Assembly (NCBI GenBank): GCA_027064135.1
Contig: JAMOQG010000019.1
Span: forward strand, 1-64,000
Direction: 5' to 3'
DNA length: 64,000 nt
Source of the DNA: Peptostreptococcaceae bacterium
GTDB taxonomy: Bacteria; Bacillota; Clostridia; Peptostreptococcales; Acidaminobacteraceae
Position 1 is the first letter of the stretch; each line of letters starts with the position of its first letter. Of this stretch, positions 11,221 through 20,655 are shown piece after piece. A model generated the notes under the pieces. The model was not told the origin of the DNA. It saw only the letters and a program-made list of their open reading frames with translations, and did not search any database. A program made the position numbers and the translations under genes.

Positions 11221-11277
11221 TAGATTGATTTCATTAATCGAAGAATTGTACAAGTGGTTTATATAGTACAGACAAAG
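11221..11277 (+). ncRNA. Putative two-hairpin RNA element, copy 1 (family not recognised)
   Basis: TTGATT/AATCGA and TGTAC/GTACA stems, loop GTGGTTTATA, 3' AGACAAAG; same layout as 19535-19592. Confidence 0.45.
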
Positions 11278-11361
11278 GTATGAAAAATAAAACTAAAAAA
11301 AATCAATTAATGCTAAATTAATATATTAAAATGACGAAATTATTATACGAGGTGGTATGTT

Positions 11362-11610
11362 ATGGAAGATATGAGAATAGATAAATATTTAAAAATTACG
11401 CGATTAATTAAGAGAAGGACGATTGCAACTAAAGCATGTAAAGATGGGAATGTATTTATAAATGAAAAAGTTGCAAAACCCGGTACAAAAGTTTCAGTTG
11501 GTGATATAATTAGAATAGAGTTTGGCGAAAATGTTGTAACTGTAAAAGTAAATGCTATTAGTGGACATATTAAGAAAGAAGATGTTTCTGAATTAATTGA
11601 TTATATATAA
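11362..11610 (+). CDS. rqcP: S4-domain RNA-binding protein (RqcP/YabO-like)
   Basis: MRIDKYLKITRLIKRRTIATKACKDGNVFINEKVAKPGTKV S4 domain; synteny with divIC/S1 protein. Confidence 0.88.
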   Translation: MEDMRIDKYLKITRLIKRRTIATKACKDGNVFINEKVAKPGTKVSVGDIIRIEFGENVVTVKVNAISGHIKKEDVSELIDYI

Positions 11611-11628
11611 AAAAGTGGATGTGATTAT

Positions 11629-11910
11629 ATGATAATGAAAACATTAAAAAGACATAGATTAATTATGATGGTTTTTGTTGTAGTATTTATTTATTTTTCA
11701 TATAATTACTTTAAGCAAGAAATGAAGCTTCAAGAATTATATAATGAAAATTGTCAGAAAAAAGTAGAAATTCAGAAAATTGATAATAGAATAGAAAATT
11801 TGGAGAATGATTTAAAAGATATTAAGAGTAATGAAAACATTAGTAGAGTGGCTAGAGAAAAATTAAAAATGATTTATCCAGATGAGATTTTATATATTAT
11901 TGAAGATTAA
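11629..11910 (+). CDS. divIC: Septum formation initiator family protein (DivIC/FtsB-like)
   Basis: One TM followed by a coiled coil; SRVAREKLKMIYPDEILY motif; synteny. Confidence 0.85.
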   Translation: MIMKTLKRHRLIMMVFVVVFIYFSYNYFKQEMKLQELYNENCQKKVEIQKIDNRIENLENDLKDIKSNENISRVAREKLKMIYPDEILYIIED

Positions 11911-11956
11911 TAGTGATTGTTATTGTGTTTAATGTTTATAAGGAGGAACGGCTTTA

Positions 11957-12355
11957 ATGGCAACTGTAGCTGGTGAAATTCATAAAGGTGAAGTAACAGG
12001 AATTACAAATTTTGGAGCATTTATTAAATTAGAAAATGGTGAAACGGGATTATGCCATATTTCAGAAGTTTCTTCAGAATATGTTAAAGATGTAAAAAAA
12101 CACTTGGAAATCGGACAAAAAGTAGATGTTAAGGTAATAAAGGCTGATTCTAATAAGCTTAGTTTATCAATTAAAGCATGTGAAGAAAAAGTTGAAAAAA
12201 AGCGACCTGAAATTAAGAAGACTTCGAGTAAATCATATGGTGTGAAAAAAGATTTTGAAAAAATGTTATCTAGTTTTATAGATAATGCAGATGATTCTTT
12301 TCAAAAACCGGCAAAAGGTAATAGAAGAAAAGGTAATGGATATAACAGAAAATAG
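11957..12355 (+). CDS. S1 domain RNA-binding protein (YabR-like)
   Basis: GEVTGITNFGAFIKLENGETGLCHISEVSSEYVKDV...LEIGQKVDVKVIKAD. Confidence 0.92.
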   Translation: MATVAGEIHKGEVTGITNFGAFIKLENGETGLCHISEVSSEYVKDVKKHLEIGQKVDVKVIKADSNKLSLSIKACEEKVEKKRPEIKKTSSKSYGVKKDFEKMLSSFIDNADDSFQKPAKGNRRKGNGYNRK

Positions 12356-12364
12356 GTGAGTATA

Positions 12365-13276
12365 ATGAGAAAAATATCAGTTATTGATATGGGGACTAAT
12401 TCAGTTAGACTTTTATTATGCGAATTTAATAATGGGAAAATTATTAATAGAAATAAGAAACTGATTACAACACGACTTGGAGAAGGTGTTGATAAAAACA
12501 AAAAAATAACTGATAGAGCAATTAATGATACTGTAAAAGCTGTAAAAGAATTTGTTGATGAAGCTACTAATAAAAATTATAGTATTTATAAAATAATTGG
12601 AACAAGTGCTCTTCGTGATGCTGAAAATAGCTATCATGTTGTTGATGATATAAAAACAGAGACGGGTTATGATATTGATATTATTAGTGGAAAAGCGGAA
12701 GCAAAATTCGGTTATGAAGGTGTTGTTAACAGTATTGAATCAACTGGAAAAAATCTAGTTATTGATATTGGAGGAGGTTCGACTGAATTAATATTTGGGA
12801 ATAATAATATTGATTTAATTGATAGTCTTAATATTGGTGCAGTAAGAATGACAGATAGATGTGTAAAAAATGAAATTCCAACAGAAGATGAATTAGATTA
12901 TTTAAGAAATGAAATTGATATTATTATAGATGAATTTATAATAAATAATGATATTAGCAGTTTTGATAATGTTATAGGTATTGGTGGTACTATAACTACT
13001 TTAAGTGCGATTAATTTAAAAATGGATAAATATGATTTGAATTTAATTCAAGGAAGTAAATTTAATTATTACGAATTAAGCAAAATAATTAAAAAGTTTA
13101 TTAGTGTTGATTTTAATAAAAGATGTGAAATTGTAGGGTTACAAAAAGGGAGAGCTGATATTATCATTGCTGGTAGTATTATTTTAGAAAGATTGTTTAA
13201 TAAGTTTAATTTTACTGAAATTATAGTCAGTGATTTTGATAATTTAGAAGGTATAATTTTTAGTGAAATTATTTAG
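12365..13276 (+). CDS. Ppx/GppA family phosphatase (exopolyphosphatase-like)
   Basis: SVIDMGTNSVRLLLCE; NLVIDIGGGSTELIFG; IGIGGTITTLSAI. Confidence 0.92.
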   Translation: MRKISVIDMGTNSVRLLLCEFNNGKIINRNKKLITTRLGEGVDKNKKITDRAINDTVKAVKEFVDEATNKNYSIYKIIGTSALRDAENSYHVVDDIKTETGYDIDIISGKAEAKFGYEGVVNSIESTGKNLVIDIGGGSTELIFGNNNIDLIDSLNIGAVRMTDRCVKNEIPTEDELDYLRNEIDIIIDEFIINNDISSFDNVIGIGGTITTLSAINLKMDKYDLNLIQGSKFNYYELSKIIKKFISVDFNKRCEIVGLQKGRADIIIAGSIILERLFNKFNFTEIIVSDFDNLEGIIFSEII

Positions 13277-13277
13277 A

Positions 13278-13304
13278 GTGCTGCGCTTTGCGTAGTTTTT
13301 TTGT
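13278..13304 (+). terminator. Rho-independent terminator
   Basis: CTGCGCTTTGCGTAGTTTTTTTG. Confidence 0.75.
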
Positions 13305-13328
13305 GTATATTATATAGGCGGTGAAGAA

Positions 13329-14720
13329 ATGATAAAAAGAAATATTATAAATAATGTACTTGATGCTGCAATGTCAAGAGGTGGAGATTTTGCAGAAATA
13401 TTTATTGAAGATAGATTTAATACTGCAATTTCATTATCTTCTGGTGATATTGAAAAAAGCTTATCCGGAAGAGATTTTGGTGTTGGAATTAGAATTTTTA
13501 AAGGATTAAAAAGCATTTATGTGTATACAAATAATGTAGAAGAAGAAAATTTAATTAAACTTGCAAAAGAAGCGGCTTTAGGTTTAAAAAAAGAGGATGT
13601 TAATAAAAAGATTGAACTTATGAAAATAGAAGTTAAAAATAATCATATTATTAGAAAATATCCTGCGTCTGTATTATCTAGTGAAAAAATCGAATTAATG
13701 AAACGTGCATATAATAAAGCTAATCAATATGATGAGTTGATAAAACAAGTGAAAGTTAATTATATGGATTATGATAAAAAAATAATGATTGTTAATAGTG
13801 AAGGATTAAATAAAACTGATAGAAGAACTAGATCTAGAATTTTTGTGACTTCAATAGCAGAAAAAGATGGCGAAATGCAAACTGGTTCTGATAGTATTGG
13901 AGCACATAAAGGATTTGAACTTTATGATGGGGAAGTAGTGGATGATGTTGCTATTGAAGCATCTAGAGTAGCAAAAGCAATGATTTTGGCTGATAAATGT
14001 CCAAGTGGTAAAATGGATGTTGTAATTGATAATGGCTTCGGAGGTGTAATTTTTCATGAAGCTTGTGGACATGGACTTGAGGCTACATCTGTTGCTAAAG
14101 GAAATTCTGTTTTTGCAGGAAAACTAGGAGAAAAAGTAGCTTCTGAGATTGTAACAGCTATTGATGATGGAACATTAAAAAATGAATGGGGTTCATCAAA
14201 TATAGATGATGAAGGAAATCCTACTACTAAAAATATATTGATTGAGAATGGAATATTAAAAAATTACATGGTAGATAAATTTAATGGTCGACGAATGGAA
14301 ATGAGGGCAACGGGTTCTTCTAGAAGACAGAGTTATAAATATGCACCAACTTCTAGAATGACAAATACATATATTGCAAACGGAAAATCTACTAAAGAAG
14401 AAATAATTAAAAATACTGAAAATGGATTGTTTGCAAGAAAAATGGGTGGTGGATCTGTTAATCCAATGACAGGAGAATTTAATTTTAGTGTCATGGAAGG
14501 ATATATTATTAAAAACGGAAAAATTGAGAGACCTGTTAGAGGAGCTTCTTTGATTGGAAAAGGTAGCGAAGTTCTTAATAGAATTGATATGGTAGGAAAT
14601 AATTTTAAATTTGGACAAGGTATGTGTGGTTCTATTAGTGGTTCAATTCCTGTTAATGTCGGTCAACCTACAATTAGAGTTAAAGATATCACTGTAGGTG
14701 GAGTTAAGGAGGCAAAATAA
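13329..14720 (+). CDS. tldD: TldD family metalloprotease
   Basis: HEACGHGLEATSVAKGNSVFAGKLGEKVAS (HExxxH); paired with TldE. Confidence 0.95.
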   Translation: MIKRNIINNVLDAAMSRGGDFAEIFIEDRFNTAISLSSGDIEKSLSGRDFGVGIRIFKGLKSIYVYTNNVEEENLIKLAKEAALGLKKEDVNKKIELMKIEVKNNHIIRKYPASVLSSEKIELMKRAYNKANQYDELIKQVKVNYMDYDKKIMIVNSEGLNKTDRRTRSRIFVTSIAEKDGEMQTGSDSIGAHKGFELYDGEVVDDVAIEASRVAKAMILADKCPSGKMDVVIDNGFGGVIFHEACGHGLEATSVAKGNSVFAGKLGEKVASEIVTAIDDGTLKNEWGSSNIDDEGNPTTKNILIENGILKNYMVDKFNGRRMEMRATGSSRRQSYKYAPTSRMTNTYIANGKSTKEEIIKNTENGLFARKMGGGSVNPMTGEFNFSVMEGYIIKNGKIERPVRGASLIGKGSEVLNRIDMVGNNFKFGQGMCGSISGSIPVNVGQPTIRVKDITVGGVKEAK

Positions 14721-16084
14721 TGGTAAATATGAATGAAATAATAAATGAGCTTTTAGTGAAAAGTAAAAAATTTGGTTTTGATGAAGCCGAAGTAATGATT
14801 AAGGATGATAAAAATTTTGAAACTACAGTATATAAGGGAGAAATTGATAATTATAGTATTTCTGAAAATTTTGGTTTATCATTTAGAGGTATAAAAAATA
14901 ATATTATGGGTTATTCATATACTGAAAAACTTGATGAAAATTCAGTTGAAATGCTTCTTGAAAATGCTATGAATAATTTAAAAAATATTGATTCAAAAGA
15001 TCAAGAATTTCTATTTGGTAATGAAGAGAATCTAGAATATGTAAAAATAAATCAATATAATGAGAAACTAAATGAAGTTTCGAATGAAAGAAAAATTGAA
15101 ATATTAAAGAAAATGGAAAAAACAGCATTTGAATATGATAAAAGAGTAAAGTCTATTAATTATTGTTTATTTGAAAACGGAGAAACAAGCCATAGAATTA
15201 AAAATACATTAGGTCTTGATTTGTATGAAAAATCAAATTTATCATTTTGTTTTTTAAATGTGGGTGTTGAAGAAAATGGTGAAATGCAGAGTGCTCATAG
15301 TATTTTTGTAGGGAATGATATTAACTTTTTAAATGAAAAGGAACTTGCTTATGAAGCTGCCGATAAAGCTATTAAACTAATAGGTGCTGAAACTATTGAA
15401 AGTGATAATTATCCAGTGATAATTGAAAATAAAACATTTGCGTCACTTTTACAAGCTTTTTCGCCGATTTTTTCAGCTGAGCAAGTTCAAAAAGGAACAT
15501 CACTTTTAAAAGATAAAATTAATTGTAAAATTGCTGCTAGTAATATTAGTATTATTGACAATCCGCATATGAAAGGGAAAATTGCAAGTGCATCATTTGA
15601 TGCTGAGGGTGTTCCTACAAAATATAAAGAAGTTATTAAAAATGGTGTGCTTACAACATATCTTCACAACATGAAAACTGCATATATCGGAAATGTAAAG
15701 CCAACAGGAAATGCTACTAGAGGCTCTTATAAATCAAGTATTGGCATATCACCTTCAAATTTTTATGTTGAAAATGGAAATGTAACAAAAGATGATATGA
15801 TAAGTGAAATTGAAAAAGGTTTATTAATAGTGAGTTTAGAAGGACTTCATGCAGGACTTAATTCTGTATCTGGTGATTTTTCATTATCAGCAAAAGGGTT
15901 TTTAATTGAAAATGGTAAAATTATTAGACCTGTAAATCAAATCACAGTATCTGGAAATTTTTTAGAGCTTTTAAAAAATGTTAAAACAGTTGGAAATGAT
16001 TTAGATTTTACAATGCCTAGCGGAAGTAGTCTTGTTGGTTCTCCAAGTTTAAGAGTTGATAAATTAACAGTATCTGGGAATTAA
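14720..16084 (+). CDS. tldE: TldE/PmbA family protein
   Basis: PmbA/TldD fold, no HExxxH; overlaps tldD stop; SGDFSLSAKGFLIENGKI. Confidence 0.93.
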   Translation: MVNMNEIINELLVKSKKFGFDEAEVMIKDDKNFETTVYKGEIDNYSISENFGLSFRGIKNNIMGYSYTEKLDENSVEMLLENAMNNLKNIDSKDQEFLFGNEENLEYVKINQYNEKLNEVSNERKIEILKKMEKTAFEYDKRVKSINYCLFENGETSHRIKNTLGLDLYEKSNLSFCFLNVGVEENGEMQSAHSIFVGNDINFLNEKELAYEAADKAIKLIGAETIESDNYPVIIENKTFASLLQAFSPIFSAEQVQKGTSLLKDKINCKIAASNISIIDNPHMKGKIASASFDAEGVPTKYKEVIKNGVLTTYLHNMKTAYIGNVKPTGNATRGSYKSSIGISPSNFYVENGNVTKDDMISEIEKGLLIVSLEGLHAGLNSVSGDFSLSAKGFLIENGKIIRPVNQITVSGNFLELLKNVKTVGNDLDFTMPSGSSLVGSPSLRVDKLTVSGN

Positions 16085-16101
16085 TATAAGTTGGTGAGAA
16101 A

Positions 16102-17436
16102 ATGATAATTGAAAAATTTAAAAAGTCAATTAATGAAAAAAATATTATTAAATATGGGGATTCAATTGTAATTGCAATATCAGGAGGGCCTGATTCAGTT
16201 GCAATGACGCATCTTCTTATGTCAATTAAAGAAGAATATGGGTTAAAACTTTTTGGTGTTCATTTAGACCATTTAACTAGAAATGGAAAATCAACTGAAG
16301 ATAGAAAGTTTGTAGAGAAATTTTTAAGTGAAAACGGCATTGAAAGTTTTATATATACAAAAGATGTTTCTAAAATGGCAAAAGAATTAAATATATCATT
16401 TGAAGAAGCAGGAAGACTTGAAAGGTATAGAATTTTTAAAGAAGTAATGAAAAAAACAAATTCTAATAAAGTTGCTCTTGGACAGAATTTAAATGATCAA
16501 GGTGAAACTATATTGTTTAGACTTTTCAGAGGTACGGGACTTGATGGGCTTACTGGAATTGAATATAAAAGAGAAGACAATATTATTAGACCAATTTTAG
16601 ATTTAAGTAGAAAAGAAATCGAAAAGTATTGTGAAGACAATAATTTAATAACTAGAAGAGATCATACTAATTTTGAACCAATTTATTCAAGGAATAAAAT
16701 AAGATTGGAAATACTTCCGTATGTAAGAGAAAAGTTTAATGATAAAATTGATGAAACGCTATCAAGAACTGCAAATATATTAAGAGAAGATAAACTTCTT
16801 ATTGATAAAATAGTAAATGATTATTTTAAAAATAACGTAGTATTAAAAAAAGAGCATTACATTTTAAATATTGATAAATTCAATAATGAACTTTTTTCTT
16901 TAAAAAGCAGATTAATAAGAAAAATACTATTTGAAATGAATGGAACAATCGAAGGGCTTACTTATAATCATGTAAATGAAATTATTGAATTAATAAATGA
17001 AAAAAATACAGGTAAGTTTAAAGTTCAACATGATGTTAAATTCAAAATAAATTATAATGAACTTATTATTTTAAAAAAAGAAAATAATGAGGTTAAGAAG
17101 GATAATGAGAAAATAAAAATCGAATCAATTACAAAACTTGATGAAATAAAAATTTCACCATCTAAAAACGATATATATATTGATGCTGATAAAGTAATTG
17201 GTGAAATCTATGTTAGAACAAGAAAACCTGGAGATAGATTTAGCCCTCTTGGAATGTATGGAAGTAAGAAAATTAAAGATTATTTTATTGATGAAAAAAT
17301 TGATTCAGAATTAAGAAATTCTATTTCGCTTGTATGTGATGAGGAAAATATTATTTGGATAGTTGGCTTTAGAATGAGTAATAAATATAAAATAACAAAA
17401 AGTACTAAAAATGCGTTACATTTAACATATGAATAG
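16102..17436 (+). CDS. tilS: tRNA(Ile)-lysidine synthetase
   Basis: AISGGPDSVAMTHLL PP-loop; LGQNLNDQGETILFRLFRGTGLDGLTG. Confidence 0.95.
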   Translation: MIIEKFKKSINEKNIIKYGDSIVIAISGGPDSVAMTHLLMSIKEEYGLKLFGVHLDHLTRNGKSTEDRKFVEKFLSENGIESFIYTKDVSKMAKELNISFEEAGRLERYRIFKEVMKKTNSNKVALGQNLNDQGETILFRLFRGTGLDGLTGIEYKREDNIIRPILDLSRKEIEKYCEDNNLITRRDHTNFEPIYSRNKIRLEILPYVREKFNDKIDETLSRTANILREDKLLIDKIVNDYFKNNVVLKKEHYILNIDKFNNELFSLKSRLIRKILFEMNGTIEGLTYNHVNEIIELINEKNTGKFKVQHDVKFKINYNELIILKKENNEVKKDNEKIKIESITKLDEIKISPSKNDIYIDADKVIGEIYVRTRKPGDRFSPLGMYGSKKIKDYFIDEKIDSELRNSISLVCDEENIIWIVGFRMSNKYKITKSTKNALHLTYE

Positions 17437-17499
17437 TTGTTGTAGTGATAATTTTATGTTAGAATAGTTATAGATTTGCAAATAAGGAGGAAACGATAT

Positions 17500-19497
17500 A
17501 TGAAGAAGTTCTTTAAGGGAGCTACTATATATTTAATAATATTTATTGCAATATTATTTATTGTTAAATTTTATGGAGGAGCCCAAACAGAAATTGTAAA
17601 GTTGGATGTTACTCAGTTAAACGAGATGTTAAAAGCAAACGAAATAAGTTATGCAAAAATAGATACTGAAAATAAAGTTACTGGAACTTTAAAAAATGGT
17701 AGTCAATTTACATCAAATATTCCTGGAGTAATTAGTGATAATATGGGAGATCAAATTTATGAGTTGATTGATAGCGGTGAGCTGAAATTAGAAGGTGAAA
17801 CTTCAATTCAAAACCCATGGTATTTGGAGATGCTTCCTACAGTATTTTTAATATTAATTCTTGTTGGATTTTGGTTTGTATTTATGCAAAATTCTCAAGG
17901 TGGCGGTTCAAAAGTTATGAAGTTTGGTAAGTCTAAAGCTAGACTTAATAAACAAGATGAAGGTAAAAGAATTACATTTGCCGATGTTGCAGGATTAAAA
18001 GAAGAAAAAGAGGAAATGGCTGAACTTGTCGATTTTTTAAGAAATCCTAAAAAATATATTGATTTAGGTGCTAGAATACCAAAAGGTATTTTAATGGTGG
18101 GTCCTCCAGGAACTGGTAAAACTTATTTAACAAAAGCTGTTGCTGGTGAAGCGGATGTTCCATTTTACAGTATTTCTGGATCTGATTTTGTTGAAATGTT
18201 TGTTGGTGTTGGTGCATCAAGAGTTAGAGATTTATTTAAAGAAGCAAAAGAAAATTCTCCATGTTTAATATTTATTGATGAAATAGATGCAGTTGGCAGA
18301 AAAAGAGGTGCTGGTCTAGGTGGCGGGCATGATGAAAGAGAACAAACATTAAATCAATTATTAGTTGAAATGGATGGATTTGAAGAAAATCAAGGCATAA
18401 TTTTAATTGCTGCAACAAATAGACCTGATATTTTAGACCCAGCACTTTTAAGAGCGGGAAGATTTGATCGTCAAGTTATGGTTGGAATTCCTGATGTAAG
18501 AGAACGTGAGCAAATATTAGAAGTTCATTCTAAAAATAAACCAATTGGTGATGATGTTGATTTAGAAGTAGTTGCAAAAGGAACTCCGGGATTTACTCCT
18601 GCTGATTTAGAAAATTTATTAAATGAAGCTGCACTTTTATCTGCAAGAAGAAGTGATAAAAAAATTAGAATGGAAACTGTTGAAGAAGCAAAAATTAAAG
18701 TTATTGCAGGTGTTGAAAAGAAAAGTAGAGTAATTAGTGAAAAAGAAAGAAAACTTACTGCATATCATGAAGGTGGACATGCATTATTAGCTAAATTACT
18801 TCCTGATACTGATCCTGTTCATCAAGTAACTATAATACCACGTGGTCGTGCTGGCGGATTTACGCTTCAACTTCCAAGAGAAGATAGAAGTTATCAAACT
18901 AAAAAAAGTTTAGAAACTGAATTAATAATTTTATTGGGTGGAAGAGTAGCTGAAAAAATTATTTTAGGTGATGTTTCAACTGGAGCTAGTAACGATTTAA
19001 GTAGAGTTACAAAAATCGCAAGATCAATGGTTGTTGAGTATGCAATGAGTGATAATTTAAGTTCAATGTCATATTCTACAGGTCAAGAAGTTTTCTTAGG
19101 AAATGATATGACTTCAAAACGTGAATATTCTGAACAAGTTGCAGCTGATATAGATAGAGAAATAAGAGGCATTGTTGATAATGCGTTTGATAATGCATAT
19201 AATTTATTAGAAAGCAATCAAGATAAATTACATGCAATTGCAAAAGCTCTTTTAGAATATGAGACTTTAAATGGTGAAGAATTTGATTTATTATTAAATG
19301 AAGGTTTTGATAAACTTAAGGAAAAGATAGATTCTGAAAAAGCAATGAAAGAGATTGAAAGACAAGAAAACCTTAAAAAAGCTGAAGAAGAAAAGAAAAA
19401 ACAAGAAGAATTATTAAAAGAAAATGAAAATATAGATTCAGAAGAGGTTGAATCGGATATATTAAAAAAAGAATTTACTTTTAATGATGAAGAATAA
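17500..19497 (+). CDS. ftsH: ATP-dependent zinc metalloprotease FtsH
   Basis: [30 protein letters not shown]; two N-terminal TMs; start set at ATG after AAGGAGG. Confidence 0.97.
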   Translation: MKKFFKGATIYLIIFIAILFIVKFYGGAQTEIVKLDVTQLNEMLKANEISYAKIDTENKVTGTLKNGSQFTSNIPGVISDNMGDQIYELIDSGELKLEGETSIQNPWYLEMLPTVFLILILVGFWFVFMQNSQGGGSKVMKFGKSKARLNKQDEGKRITFADVAGLKEEKEEMAELVDFLRNPKKYIDLGARIPKGILMVGPPGTGKTYLTKAVAGEADVPFYSISGSDFVEMFVGVGASRVRDLFKEAKENSPCLIFIDEIDAVGRKRGAGLGGGHDEREQTLNQLLVEMDGFEENQGIILIAATNRPDILDPALLRAGRFDRQVMVGIPDVREREQILEVHSKNKPIGDDVDLEVVAKGTPGFTPADLENLLNEAALLSARRSDKKIRMETVEEAKIKVIAGVEKKSRVISEKERKLTAYHEGGHALLAKLLPDTDPVHQVTIIPRGRAGGFTLQLPREDRSYQTKKSLETELIILLGGRVAEKIILGDVSTGASNDLSRVTKIARSMVVEYAMSDNLSSMSYSTGQEVFLGNDMTSKREYSEQVAADIDREIRGIVDNAFDNAYNLLESNQDKLHAIAKALLEYETLNGEEFDLLLNEGFDKLKEKIDSEKAMKEIERQENLKKAEEEKKKQEELLKENENIDSEEVESDILKKEFTFNDEE

Positions 19498-19503
19498 AAA
19501 ATT

Positions 19504-19531
19504 AATCCTCTATTTATAGAGGATTTTTTTG
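19504..19531 (+). terminator. Rho-independent terminator after ftsH
   Basis: ATCCTCTATTTATAGAGGATTTTTTT. Confidence 0.85.
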
Positions 19532-19534
19532 ATG

Positions 19535-19592
19535 TAGATTGATTATATTAAATCAAAGAATTACAATGAGAGGTTTATAATTGTAGACAAAG
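19535..19592 (+). ncRNA. Putative two-hairpin RNA element, copy 2
   Basis: TTGATT/AATCAA and TACAAT/ATTGTA stems, loop GAGAGGTTTATA, 3' AGACAAAG; compensatory differences to copy 1. Confidence 0.45.
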
Positions 19593-19617
19593 AAATGATT
19601 TAGATGAAAGGAGAATA

Positions 19618-20004
19618 ATGGAAAATTATAATTTGAAAATTGGAATGAAAAACGAATCAAGCTTTATAGTTGAAGAAAAGCATACTGCAGCTCAATATGG
19701 GAGTGGGACACTTTATGTTTTCGCAACACCGGCAATGATTGGTCTTATAGAAAATTCGGCACTTAATTGTGTAGATATGCTAATTGGCGAAAAATATTCA
19801 ACTGTAGGAATTCATTTAGATGTAAAACATATTGCAGCAACTAAAATGGGACAAAAAGTTAGAGCTGTTTCTGAACTTATTGAAATTGATGGTAAAAAAC
19901 TTTTATTTAAAGTTGAAGCTTTTGATGAGGAAAAGAAAATTGGTGAAGGATATCATTCAAGATATATAATTGATATTGAAAAGTTTATGAATAAACTTAA
20001 TTAA
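19618..20004 (+). CDS. Thioesterase, hotdog fold (FlK-like)
   Basis: ATPAMIGLIENSALNCVDMLIGEKYSTVGIHLDVKHIAATKMGQKVRAVSELIEIDGKKLLFKVEAFDE. Confidence 0.85.
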   Translation: MENYNLKIGMKNESSFIVEEKHTAAQYGSGTLYVFATPAMIGLIENSALNCVDMLIGEKYSTVGIHLDVKHIAATKMGQKVRAVSELIEIDGKKLLFKVEAFDEEKKIGEGYHSRYIIDIEKFMNKLN

Positions 20005-20015
20005 AGGATGTGTTT

Positions 20016-20324
20016 ATGGAAATTCTATTAACGGGTTATGCAATGCTTCCAAAAGGAATTACAGCTACAAAATTATATGGGGTTGTTGGCATTGCTGTTT
20101 TAGTTGAAAAAGAAACAAGTGTGATTTTAGATTTTGAATGTTCACTTGCAACAAATTTAGCAAAAGAATATGTAAAAAAATTAGTTGTTGGATCTAAATT
20201 AAAAGAATATGAAAAAATTGAAGAAAGAATTATAAATCATTATCATGGAGCAGCGCAAAAAGCAATCGCTACAGCAATTAAAAGTTGCAGTGCCCAATAT
20301 TATCAGCTATTAAATAATAAGTAA
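20016..20324 (+). CDS. DUF3870-like protein
   Basis: MEILLTGYAMLPKGITATKLYGVVGIAVLVEKETSVILDFECSLATNLAKEYV; ATG at 20016 has the better-spaced RBS. Confidence 0.7.
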   Translation: MEILLTGYAMLPKGITATKLYGVVGIAVLVEKETSVILDFECSLATNLAKEYVKKLVVGSKLKEYEKIEERIINHYHGAAQKAIATAIKSCSAQYYQLLNNK

Positions 20325-20354
20325 TAAATAATTCTTTTAATTATAAGGGTGATG

Positions 20355-20363
20355 TGGTATAAT
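20355..20363 (+). promoter_or_regulatory. Extended -10 promoter (TGGTATAAT)
   Basis: TGnTATAAT with a weak -35; upstream of a non-coding stretch ending in a strong terminator. Confidence 0.5.
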
Positions 20364-20369
20364 CTTTGT

Positions 20370-20577
20370 GAAATAAAAATCATGCCATTACAATTTCTTA
20401 ATTATATTAAAGGAAATGGATAACTTGGAAATAAGATTCATTTTCAACTATTTTAAGAATAAATGCATGTTTTAAAATTATATATAAACCTAGTTATTTA
20501 TTGATAAAATATACAAATTTTATTAAAGTAAATAAGGTGCGGTTATTGTGAATGCACAGTAACTGCACCTTTTTTTG
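20370..20577 (+). ncRNA. Putative structured leader RNA or sRNA
   Basis: No ORF; possible multibranch fold: AAAA(T)CATGC/GCATGTTTT closing stem, hairpins CATT..TTTCTTAAT/ATTAA.GGAAATG and TTGGAAAT/ATTTTCAA; ends in a terminator. Confidence 0.4.
20534..20577 (+). terminator. Strong Rho-independent terminator
   Basis: AAGGTGCGGTTATTGTGAATGCACAGTAACTGCACCTTTTTTT. Confidence 0.85.
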
Positions 20578-20655
20578 TGTGAAATAGAAAATCATTTGAT
20601 TAACTATCAATTTATATATAAAAATGTAGGAGTCGTAGATTAGAAGGGGGAAAAA

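Noticed and set aside
14256-14618. 120-aa minus-strand ORF inside tldD
   Set aside because: Low-complexity Ser/Phe/Ile shadow frame opposite a conserved protein.
13329-16084. TldD/TldE as part of a RiPP (microcin-type) cluster
   Set aside because: No precursor peptide, YcaO or exporter nearby; context is housekeeping (ppx, tilS, ftsH).
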